The notes beneath the pieces are model-generated. The model saw only the letters and a program-made list of their open reading frames with translations, was not told the origin of the DNA and made no database searches. This document shows, in pieces, positions 43,540 through 55,800 of a DNA stretch of 64,000 bases (positions are counted from its first letter, which is position 1; each line of letters begins with the position of its first letter). The position numbers and the translations under genes were made by a program. Source of the stretch: Axinella damicornis (Eukaryota; Porifera; Demospongiae; Axinellida; Axinellidae); the NCBI GenBank assembly GCA_963931865.1, contig OZ007511.1, forward strand, positions 2,471,836-2,535,835, read 5' to 3'.

Positions 43540-44504
43540 TGTATTAGCATAATTATATTGCGTGTCCGCTCTACCCCAGATATAGACTCTACCAAGTCTA
43601 TGATAAAGTTTTGCAAAACAAGTTATGACTCAGGACATAATATGTTATCTATCAGAGAACGCGATAGCGTTCTCTATTTAGGGATGGCCAAGGAATTTTC
43701 GAATTTACCATACTGATGCACTAGCAGGAAAACGGCAAAAGAAGCTACAAAGGCCCAAACCAAGCATGCAGACAGAATGACACTGCCTAGCAGTTCACAA
43801 AAACACTCTTAAACGTACCTGAGAGTACGCGGGAGTCGAGAGACAAGTCGCTGTAAAATTCCGATTTCGTCATCTTCTTTCTTCTTTCTTCTTCTTCTTC
43901 TTCTTCTTCTTCTTTCTCATAGTCAAGCATAGCTCACCAACGGAAGGAGTCCTTGAGCTGATTTAAGCACAGAACAACACCGCTTTCTCCGCAGTAGAGT
44001 CTTTGCGTCCGTATGTCTGCAAACTGGCAACAGCGGCGATTCTGGCCGTCGACGATCTCCAAAATTTCACACGACGCCATTTTGAGGCCCCCAAAAATGA
44101 GCGATGGGAGTGGCCTTGCCTTGTATTGCGCATGCGCATTTCGAGCATTCACAAGCAAACAACGTGCAGACGTGTGTTCTTGTTCGTTACGTTTCAGCTG
44201 AATCTGTGTACCAAGCTGTCCTACATTCGTGGCTTTTCAACCATCCAAAGTGAGGAGTTCGAAGTATTGCAACACTCGCCTAGCAGTGAGTTATAATCTC
44301 AACTTCCATTATCGCATGAAAAAAAAAGTAAAATTCATGGAGCATCAAAGCCTGCTCAGTGCCGCAGCGGAAGATCCACGTCCATATCACTGCCACATGG
44401 CAATTAAGTAACTACAATGTCTTAAAATCTGACATCAGGGTACCCTTACAGTGATACCATGACTAATAAGCTACGCATTTCATGCGCTCAAAAAAAGTGC
44501 ACAA
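43540..44504. repeat. Dispersed repeat, copy 1 (with TTC tract)
   Basis: Segments match 59110-59480 (ATCAGAGAA-GCGATAG-GTTCTCTATTTAGGG, CATAGTCAAGCATAGCTCACC) and 60880-61232 (GAGCATCAAAGCCTGCTCAG, TCTGACATCAGGGTACCCTT). In the second locus another repeat separates the two parts. Confidence 0.8.
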
Positions 44505-44787
44505 ACTAGGGGCAAAAAATTTTTCCCCAAAAATTCTAGGGGATTTAGTGATGGCCTGTCACATTCCATGCACCTCATGAAAAACCTAAGAAACAAGAGG
44601 AAATGCCATTAACCAGCCTCAGTCCCATCCCATCCCTAAATTCTACATTTTTTCATAAATGGGATGGGACTGAGGCTGGTTAATGGCATTTCCTCTTGTT
44701 TCTTAGGTTTTTCATGAGGTGCATGGAATGTGACAGGCCATCACTAAATCCCCTAGAATTTTTGGGGAAAATTTTTTTGCCCCTAGT
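44505..44787. mobile_element. Palindromic MITE, 283 bp, copy 1
   Basis: Two ~130-bp arms, almost perfect complements, from ACTAGGGGCAAAAAATTTTT to AATTTTTTTGCCCCTAGT, with a short A/T loop. A second copy lies at 61233-61506. Confidence 0.9.
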
Positions 44788-45986
44788 ACTCCATAGGATA
44801 TGGTCACCCTTTCCATAATTCTGAGTCAGCATATAGCGTTGTTTGCTGCATGTCTGCACTGAGCTGCCCTTCCAGCGTCTAGTTCACCAGGACTTCAAAA
44901 CCGACCTGCACTTCCTGGCATCAGGACTTCAAAACCGACCTGCACTTCCTGAGTTCAGCTGTGGCCACTTTGCAGTTGAAACTTGAAAGGCCAGGCCAAC
45001 AAAGCTCTGGTGGACTGTTTGTTAACCTGTGCACTATCCATCCACGCAGCAGTTCACACTGACCAATGAAACTAGTAGTAGGTAAGGCTTGTATAGGGTG
45101 TGATCATGCAGGACGAAGTGGTCCCACGACGGAGTGTGTAGACGGTGCAATCCAACTTTGATGACGACGGTGCCCGTCCAGTCCCGTATCTACAGCTAGT
45201 TTTTCCTGTGTAACCTGCCCCTATGCCTTGATCGGGTCAACAACAGATTTCAGAGATTATCACTGCATAACAACAACTGTCAGCTTTCAGTGGCCTCGAG
45301 CACCACCGGGACTTCTCTTGGGGTGCAGTCAGTTTTGTTTTAGACTCTGAAAGGTGACCACAATGGTGATCAACGAGGGCTTGCATGGAGAAGGCTGAGC
45401 CTATTTAAACCAGATCCACCTTAATGTCCCCTCAGGACACGAATCATACTTCTTTGCAATTGAAGGGCTGAGAACCAGAGTGGCCTGGCCCAAAATCAAG
45501 TAGATACTGGAAATTGCATGAATTGCACAAAAATGGAGTAAATTATATGCAATGGATACGAGCATAACACCGAAATTTTGATAATCTTGAAATTTCAGCA
45601 GCTCCTGAAACACATTTTAACAGTATTCTCAAGTTTAGGGGGGCAAGTTCAATGTTTGTGGGTTAGGCCACTCTGGTTCGCAGCCCTTCAATTAGTGGGA
45701 TCATGCTGAGTGACCTAGTCTCCCCCCCCCCCACCCTTCCACTTTCCCCTTCGCTCCCCTTCCCCTCCCCTTCCCCCTCCCCTTCTCCCTTCCCCTCCCC
45801 TTCTGCCTTCCCCCTTTCCCCTCCCCCTTCCAAACCACCATGACCAGTCCAGTCATTTAAACTTTATTAATCTATAGCACCATCTGCACAGCACACTGAT
45901 GTAATGTGTAGACAATTGAATGCATACCTAGTGAAAATGTTTACACAATCATACACACCCAATCAAGAAAATCAATCACTTAAACA

Positions 45987-45992
45987 TTTATT
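45987..45992 (-). terminator. AATAAA poly(A) signal of AF-B
   Basis: TTTATT on the plus strand gives AATAAA on the minus strand about 104 bases after the AF-B stop codon. No other canonical signal lies nearer. Confidence 0.5.
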
Positions 45993-46095
45993 TCCTCAGC
46001 AAAGAATCTGATGCACTCAAACATGCACTCTTAATCGTTCATGAAATCTGAATAAGCTAACTACAAAAACACACTGCATTAAGCTACAAGTGCAC

Positions 46096-49000
46096 TTACG
46101 GGGTGCACCTGTCATCCTCAAAATGACCATAATCAAATTCTGTGTCAAACAAGTTGCCAATTTCGTAATCGTCATATGTACCTTGGAGAACAGAATCATT
46201 CGGGTCATCAACTTCATCAATTGGACCACCCTGCCTGTTTCCAACGTAGAGACACTGCCTGGATTCAAGTTCCCAGGTCAGGGGATGAAGGAGCCCGACA
46301 AACTGCCTCCTCTGACCAGGGTAATTGACAGTGATTTCGTATGTGTCACTGCGCACGGCTCCACCGAAGGACTGACTATAGCGGACCACATCAATTGGGA
46401 TATTCCAGAATTGACCTGTATAGATAAGACAATTGATGCCATGTTTGTTTATGTAATTGTCCAGGTGTGTACAGGCATGCTTATGTAGACGTGCGTGCTT
46501 GGATGTGAGCATAATTACTTCAGTGACCTTTTCACAGTACCGTACATTTTTGTGTTGAAAATCTGCCGTGTGACAATTATTCATGTTGAAAATTTTTCAA
46601 TGATCGAAACGAATTTTTTTTTACAACTCTGACCTTGTTGTACTTGCCGTTCTTTCACTAACACGCTGACCCAGCTTCTTTTGGAAAACTCAAGCTGCTG
46701 CGGACCTACCATGGCCGTGACAATTGTAAGTACATGCCTATTCTGGTCCGCTCCTTCGCACCGTGTGCTCAATGTGCTGCTCCCGCATCTTGAACCTCTT
46801 CGTCCACTTGAGTGATACTTTGAGAAGGTATTTCCATCTTGAGTCAGGCTGGAAGTCCATCGTTGAAAGCAGCAAAACAGCTAGAGCCGTGAATTGCACA
46901 GTAATGTACACATGACTTACATAATTTATCTGCTTTCCTCGGTATTCGTAAATTATTTCGTGTGACGTTTAGTGGCATTCACGTCAATATTTTAACAACG
47001 AACATTTGCCGATATACGGTATTCTTATACTAGCACACAAACCTATGATGCCATGGGATGTCTCCTGCAGACTCAATCCACGGGCGATGACAAATCGAAT
47101 CATTGGAGCCTGAAAGGTCAAACCTTGGTATGTGAACTCATTAGACAGGCATAAGATCCACATGACCAGGTCATGGTCCTCACAGTTGGGCACAGCAATA
47201 CGGACACGGTTTGTGTATTTGCGGACAGAAATTCCAGCCATGCTGTATGACGTAGTCTCCACACCATCCACAAACGCTCTGCAGCCATCAAGATCAGCAC
47301 GAATGTTGTGACACTGGTTGCTACTATCCACTGCTCGGACACCAATCATGTTAATAACGTTAATGTCCACATCACTTCTTGCCCTCATATAATGTGCATT
47401 GACGGAGACGCACACATCGCTTACAAGGTTGAAATGTTCACTGGCCTCTCCATGGACCTCGTAGCAGAGGGACACCTGCTCACCATCACCGAGTCCCAAC
47501 AACATTCTGGTACTACTTCCTACGTTCAGAGGTACGGTCATGAGTGGGTCACCAGTCACTGTGCCATTCACACGGATTGATGGTGCGATTGATGGTTGGG
47601 TGGTTGGCGGTTGGGTCGTTGGTGGTTGGGTGGTTGGCGGTTGGGTCGTTGGTGGTTGGGTGGTTGGCGGTTGGGTCGTTGGTGGCTGGGTGGTTGGCGG
47701 TTGGGTGGTTGGTGGCTGGGTGGTTGGCAGTTGGGTGGTTGCAGCTGTTGGTATGATAGGGAAAGATATGCATGTGTTGAATTGTTGCCACACGTGACTC
47801 ATACACAGTCTAGCACCACTACCCTATATGGCTATATGGTTATACACAGTCTAGCACCACTACCCTATATGGCTATATGGTTATACACAGTCTAGCACCA
47901 CTACCCTATATGGCTATATGGTTATACACAGTCTAGCACCACTACCCTATATGGCTATATGGTTATACAGAAATGCCGGACAGATATCATGACTGATACA
48001 GAACTTCTTATCAGACACACATAACCACGTAATCGTATTTATCATGTTTCCAACTCAGTCTGATATGGCTATTCCCATAGAGAATGTATGGCAAATGCTA
48101 GCCAGAGCAACTAGGGTGATATTTTCCCATATCACCCTAGTTGATCTGTGGGTTATTGCGTCCCCCTAGGGCTTGAATGTTATTATATTGCCATGGCGCC
48201 AGCCAATGCATTAATGATAGATGCATAACACAAGGAATTCAAGATGAAGGATATAGTACCAGTTGCGTGCAAGATGCTGGCCTGGAACCTTACTGCTGCT
48301 GGAGCGGATGGAGGTGTGGACTGGGCGTGGCTATACTAGTAGGGGGCGGCAGCCAACTTACTCGTGGCTGGGCTCACGTACAAAGAACCACAAGAGGCCC
48401 GCTTCTCCAACTGCAAACCAAGTCGTGGTCGGCCATTTCAGGTTGCACGGTAAGTCCCACGCGGCCTGGGAACGAGGCTGTACCGTTAGTACGCTCATAG
48501 AACTGTATGGTACGCTGATTGTGGGGCGCTACTGTTGCCAAGCCGCGACCGTTACCTAGGCCGCGATATCGACGCGTTCCTAGAGCCGCAGGGTCTGGAA
48601 ACATGATAAATGTATTATACAGTGTGTACTGGGAAACATCACTCGTCTGTAGCCGTATTGTCACTCATGCCTGCGGCACTCGTGACAATACGGCAACAGA
48701 CTCGTGATATTTCCCTGTACACACTGTATAATTGGGGCGAGCGTGAGCGAGCCCCACACTAGCGTGACTTCATTGCGCAGAGCGTGTGTATCTATGCTTG
48801 CTTGCTTGCTTGCTTGTCATCTTGCAAATACCGTAAATTTTAAATCAGCGAATTTCCCTTGCACGTGCACAATAATATTCAAATTCAACAACGAGCTCTA
48901 CGACGCCGGATGCAAGGAATCGTGAACCGTCTAGCTACCTGTTCGACGGACGATAGCGACAACAAAGACGGAGAGACCATGCACTCGTGGACATTGGCTA

Positions 49001-52000
49001 GAGCACCATGAACATTCTGCCTCCTCGGTGGCGACACTGACAAAGGCAGAGACTGCGGCTCAGGAGTCGTGGACCTACCGTGGCGCCATGGCCGGTGATG
49101 TTGGTGCTAGACTGCTTCAGCTACAAACGCTAACCTGACTCACAGTTGCTGTGATGTACACGAGTGTACGTGTATGTATAGTGCCATAATTTCTGTGGCC
49201 TATGCTCATTGCCCTGTCACAGTGCAGTCATGTGAATGCAACTGCTCCATGCATGTCCTGCGACACGCGCATGCACTTCACTCAGCCTCGCCCCCCAATG
49301 CCCTGCATTCCTCTAGTATATAAGTATCATGCACATAGTACGTCTGTCACGTGACATCCATGCTGCCAAAGAGTCAAAGTGAGAAATGGTGGCCAACGGA
49401 TAGACAAAGTGCTCCAGCTTCACCATCAAGGTGAGTTTCAGCACAATTATGGGTCAGTGCATGACACCGATCACGACGGTGAATTTTCTGAATAGTCCTA
49501 TAGTAGTAAACAATGTGAGCTCTCACACAGCTGCCATTTTCAACCGTTACTAATGAAAGAGAGGTATAGCCAAGATGTGGATGCTCGTTACTGGGGCAGA
49601 GCTTGACCTGATTCATTACCACGTGCAGTGTAAGTGTGCAATTTCTGACGGTCCTTGGGCTACAATAAGCATGCAATACGGAAGAAAATTGCACGATTTC
49701 TATGGCAGTAAATGTTGACTCAATAAGTATACGATTAAGGATGGAACAACATTCTTGTTGCATTCCTATACAATACTAAGCTTGTCTCTGGCATTTTCTG
49801 AGTGAGCCGTGGCTCTTCTACCCTACATGAAAGCTGTGTTATGCTGTGAAGAGCTCCTGATCCTACTGGACAGCTTTCAGCTTCATTGCCACTGTCAGCG
49901 AGTGAGGAGACAAACTCAGCTGCTTCCAGTGACTGAAGAGAGGCTGTGACAAGCCCACTACATGAAGTTGGATGACATTAAATGAATGCAATGTCAGCTT
50001 GGGTGAAACTAATTGGGGCAAGCGTGAGTGAGCCCCACCCACATTCATGACACATTCGACAATTTTGTTATCGGTATACGTAATGCATGTCAGTGAGAGC
50101 ACAAGGAGCACGATGGAGCACGATGGAGCTTGAGAGAATCAGAAGTGCTTAATGCTGAGCGGCTGTTAGCAGCAGAGTCCTCCTAAGCAAGACGGAAGCG
50201 ACTACAATGGTAGTGAAAGAGTCAGTCACCGCATGGCTCAGGTCAGCAGTGGAGTCTACCGAGGCAAGATGGAGGCGAGCCAGGTGACTGGACTCGGGCA
50301 AGATGGAGGCAAGCCAGGTGACTGGACTCGGGCAAAGATATAATCTATGCTGGAATATAAGCTAGCAGAGACCCAGCAACTGCTTTGTGCATGGCAAGTA
50401 TGGTACGTGTCTTCAAATTTGACAGTCCATTGCTGGGCCGGGTTTCTGTTACAGATGGGGTTGAATTCTGAACTGTTTTATGCCATCATCCCTACCTTGT
50501 TTCCTTACTTTTTGCTGTTCTGCTATCCCTACATGTTTCTTACGCTTTTGCACTTCTATACTGCCTGTTATATTGCCATCGACGTCTGTACCATCACACT
50601 GCCATTGACACTTATTAACTTTTGCATAGTGTGACCTCCTGGGCCTCCATAAAATAATTCTGTCAGCACGGGTCTTTGTAAGAATTCTGGTATGCTCATT
50701 CTGTGTAGCTTGCGCATCACATTCAGTGACCATTTGTTTGTAAAATGGGAGGAGCAGACTACATAAGAGAAGTTATCAGTGCATGATCATTGCATGCACC
50801 TCCCACTTACTGTCATTGTCCCGTATTCTCACAGTAGCCACAGCAGGTCTCACCATCACCCTGTTTGCAAGGCTTGGGTCCTGAAGAGACAGGGTAATGG
50901 TCAGCTCTTCTACACCCTCAGGAATGTCATCATCATATATCACCACATTGAAGGTTTGCGAGCGTCGAGAATCCTGAAACTCACGTGGCAGGACGCTTCC
51001 AGGAGCAACCTCCTGATAGTCATGTAACCCAGGTATAACAGGATCAAACCGGCCAGCTGAAGCAGGTCTTGGTCCTGGAAATATAAAAGTGTATCACAAT
51101 AATATGGAGTGATTGAAAAATTGAGGAGCATTACCCACATACCTGCTGTGATATTCATCATGGTTGCATCAAGCCTGAACATGATCTGAAACCTAAGGAT
51201 TGAGTCGGGTGCTGGGACACTGATGCTGACAGTGAGAGTAGCTGGCCCATCACTTTCGTCAAGTTCAACCAGTGTCTCCACATATCCAACCACAACAACT
51301 ATAAGGTGAGAAGAATATATTTATAAGGTGAGAAGAATATATTTATTGTATATATTGTGTGACTCTACTAATCTAATTTTTATGATGGCCCATACAATGT
51401 TCAGAGATAACAGTGTAAACATTACCGTATATCTAGAAATGTTCGTGTTACGCCTGGGCGATAATAGGAAAACTATATCGCGATAATATGGGCAAATTAT
51501 CTCGATAACAATATTATCACGATAATTACACAGTATGGGCAAACGTGACAACATTAACATGTCCTTTTCCAGAATTGACATGGCTAGTCCATATAGAACA
51601 CATCTAGTTAGCACGTACTTCACAGGAAACAGCATGGTTGTTATGCCATTTAAGAACTAAACTGTCACGTGTCATTATCGCGATAATCAATCTCCAATAT
51701 CTTTATCACGATAAAAAATATTATCATGATAAACGATTATCACACAGCCCTAGTTTGTGTTGTAAAATTGAAATAATATTTTCGATTAGTACCTACTTTT
51801 CTTATGGTAGCTTATATGTCCAGAGAAAGATGGAGCCGGTTGAAGTACGAAAGGGTTTGCTGTGTTTGATGCTACCACATTATCAGGAAACTTGGGAAGC
51901 AGCTGTTGGCAAAGTACTCATGTATGAAAGAGAACCAAGGAACGATACAGACAAGGTACACTCTTGCAGTAAAGGAAACGATTATTGGACACTTACTGAG

Positions 52001-52851
52001 AAAGGTGTCACGTGTTTGCTCGGTTTCAGGTATCTAAGAAGAGCCTCTCGCAGGGGCGTAAGAAGATGTTTTTTTGTAGTAGGGGGGCTTTTGTAGTTGG
52101 GGGGCTGATGTGACCGACAGATAGACTGAGTTGGCGGACGAAGCCCATCCTATGTAGGGGGATCCGGGGGCATGCTTTTTAGGCGCTCATAGACTAATTT
52201 TGGTGCATTCTGAGCCATTTCCACTACATTGTGCTGAGGTTGATTTTATGAGATTATTTGTGAAACAAGATAAAAATTTGTAGCTAGCTACAACATAGAC
52301 AAGTGCACAGTGGTGAGTCGACTTTTGGCAAGTTCTCAGCCAGGGCATCGTCGTCGAGGTCGCTCAGCTCAGAGAGTCAGCGCCATCGTCACTATCTGCG
52401 CCTTGCTGCTGTGTCTTGACAACTGGTTCAGTGTTCACAGACACCGACGATTCCTGTGATGGGTCCTGGTCAGTTTCTTTATGAGAAAAAGGTGGTACAC
52501 TGATACCAGGCACCACTGTGACGTGACAAGCTTACATATATAGTAGATTCTCTCTTGGCGATTGATACAGCATACTCGGCTATCAATCGCCCAGCTCATG
52601 CAGTCTTGGCGACGTAGCCGCTAACTTAGCTACGCCATATCAATCGCCAAGGTAGAAACAGTGTGTAGGCAGTGTGTATAGCTACTAAATGTTACCTGAC
52701 CTAGTACAGTCTGTGAAACTGGGGAGAAGAATGACTGGATGTGCCTCTGCGCCATGCCGCATACCGTGTGCTACAGCGCTTTACACCGACTACACGTGGT
52801 ACGGTGGCCTGTGTGGAAGGGGGCGGAGCCCCCTGCCTTTGATATATATTT

Positions 52852-52885
<34 letters not shown>

Positions 52886-55800
52886 CTCCAGCCCCCCCCC
52901 CCCAGCCCCCCGGTTCTTACGCCAGTGTCTCGTGAAACAACCAGCAAGCATTTTGACCATTCATTCATGTAACAAAATTTATGTAGTTCATGACAACCAT
53001 GAAAGCATTTTTTACACGAGATAAACAGTATAATGTGTACAAGAAGGATAAACGTTTCTACCCAAACTCTCACCTCTCATTACACTCCTAGTAGGGGAAA
53101 AATTGTGCCATATGTAATAAGTAATAAACGTTTGACTACTTCGGAATGGCCTATAAAGATTCTGACTACACCATCGTGATCGATATATGCAGTGACACAA
53201 ACGCATAATAATTGTGCTGAAACTCACCTTGGTGGTAGAGATAAAAGCGCTATTGTCGTGCCATCGGCCACCATTGCTCGATTGCTCTCTTCGACGTTCG
53301 TTGTGCCAGTACAGTCTTATGAAGGCCACACAAAGATTCTGACCACACAGCCATGATCGCTGTCATTCACTGACCCTTCACCGTGCTGGCAAAGTTGTGG
53401 GCGCTGTAATAAGTTCTTGGCTTCCTTTTGGCCGCCATTGATGACGCGATCGTCCGAGCATGATCATCACATGACATGTGCGTTAATTGGAATGAGCTGC
53501 AACTTGCGAGTTGCAATCGGTTTGCAAAGCGGCTGCCAGGAGTGCAGTTGCCCCTCAATCCTCAGGCTCAGGCTCTTATCCCATCCCTAAAGCATCCAAA
53601 ATTGGTCCTGCAATGCTTAAGGGAAGGGATGGGACTGACAATGTATAATATAGCATTCACCCATGTCATTACAAGACATGTAGGACATTCCAGCTAATAA
53701 TTGGCAATTACAAGCGAACATTGATCGCCCACGCAGTACCCTGCAGAGAAGAAAGAGTGCTGAAAACCATTCCTATCTCTGCATTTTGTTTATTCTCTTG
53801 AAACTAATATTATTTTTTAACATAGTACGGTTACAAAAGGTAAGACTAGTCTTTACATAGTCCTGTGGTCGCTGTTGTAACGTCGCACATTGCTCGGAAC
53901 ACTGCGACACCGACCGTTTGTCTTACCTATTCCACGCTACACTGCTATGCTAACACTATGGGGCGGCGCGCGCGGGGACATGCCTATTTGGTAAAACCCT
54001 ATGTAGTTTGCTCAAGATTGCCTCTATCATAACGGTACGGGTAAAATTGAAATCAGCAGTTTTTGAGCTTTCTGCTGATACCAAGATCATATTTTTGCGC
54101 TGTGGAATAAGCTGCGACATTCGAGGAAATGGCTGGTGATATCAAAGTTTCAGTAAACAAGTGAGCTATTAATGCATGATTTAAAGTTTCAAAGGCTTCC
54201 TTTTAAAGTCTGTGGTGTTTTATACTGCATCACACCTTTCCCCCCGCCATTTGTACACTGTTTCAGAGCCCGATGTGCATGGAATCCTAACAGTAGACCC
54301 CACTTTGGACGGTGAATTCGAATTTAGTGAGGACAAGCTTCTGTCTACCTCTTCTGTCGATAGAAAGCTGGACCTTGTAATGAGGAAGGCCACAATGAAA
54401 TCTCCCAACCGCAATCTAATGGAAGACTTCACTCTCTGCTTAAGGCAGAGTTCTGGCGTATGGGTAGGGCCTTGTCTCGTCAGAACTCCCGCCAAAGAAA
54501 GATCTTGATTGAAAGGTGGCTCAAGAGCAGCCGGGACATCAACTTTAAACCCACTGAAATACGCTCTACACTCATTGCTGAAGACGCACAACTTGCTTGT
54601 GAACTTGAAATTATCAGAAAGTAGAATAAGGCACTGCAAGATGCTGCAAGGATTCAATCAACAAAAATCAAGTGTGGAAGAGTGATTTCAACTGGATACA
54701 GCTGGTCTTCCACCTTTCTCCTCCTCAGTTGAGGCATCTTTGGCCAAGGACTGCTCAGCAGTTTGTTGTGTACCTTCCCACTGGCGGATCCAGGGGTACT
54801 TCGTTGAGTTCGGTCGAACTACCCAGAATTATACCCACAAGATATCGTAGACTATGTATCGACCAGTGGCGGATCTAGGGGGGATCTAGGGGTGCGAGCG
54901 AACCCCCCTTTTGACATAAACTACTTGTATTATTGTAGCTGTGGTTGGTAATACCTTGACCGTTCGCGGGCTGAAAGCCTGAAGGCAGACATAGTCTTGA
55001 GCTAGCGCTGCTATATACACAATTTTAATTTTACATCAATTATTTTTGTTCAGTATATACGTATAATTAGAAAATAAAGCAATAATGCAGTGTTCAATCG
55101 ACTGTCCACATACGTGGTTGTAATCCGTCGACGATGAAAAGAAGGAAGCTAACAGTCCCACACATCGATACTTACTGGTTACTTGGTCAATCTTCTTTGC
55201 GTCTGGGGTTACTTAGTCAATCTTCTTTGCGTCTGGGAACATGTCCAGAATGCGCAGAGATGCTACGAGAGCGCTTCCTGATCGCTAAAAAGAATACGTA
55301 AAAAAAATTTCCGCGCTTCGCGCGGACTGATCGCCACTTCGCAGCTCTGCGCACCGCCTTCGGCGGTGCGCTGTGTATGTGCCAATCGAACCCCCCTTTC
55401 AAAATTTCTAGATCCGCCACTGCGTCCTCCCCCTAGTGTTGTAGTGTACGTGTGTGGCGGCCATCTCTTTGTTGCAACAGCATGGGGTGCAAAGGTCATA
55501 GTGTTTATATTGTCAATTATTTACCAATTATGCCAATTATTTATTACAAGTGACAATTAGTGTGAATGTCACACAACTCTATGGCCATGTTTTGTAATGC
55601 CAGGCCATCACCATTAATTTTTGGCAGAATTTGATTTTACTTTTATGTCTATGCTGTCCAAACTATCACTTCGACTAGTCTATCGAGCTAGACAAATTTT
55701 CTCTCGCTGAGGAAAGCCCCACCCCCAACTTTCAGATTGAGACAAATTGGTCTAGCTCGATAGACTATACTTCAACCTACTCAGGCTGTAGTCAAGATAG

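Larger units (their letters stand above)
42126..46095. other. Intergenic region upstream of AF-A and downstream of AF-B
   Basis: Begins with the AF-A upstream region (no clear TATA box). It then holds paired TGGGGACC-rich segments (42250-42310 and 42895-43000), a TTC microsatellite (43873-43918), the repeat pair copy at 43540-44787, a segment shared with 63590-63660 (45135-45215) and a pyrimidine-rich block (45721-45835). No supported gene. Confidence 0.65.

Noticed and set aside
48374..48664. Minus-strand open frame of 96 codons
   Set aside because: No domain, lies in repeat-derived DNA with foldback ends, and has no fitting splice sites.
47750..50810. A VWD domain in AF-B between Calx-beta and the C-terminal module
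   Set aside because: No CGLCG-type motif or VWD-like frame was found, and the flanking exons already join in phase 1.
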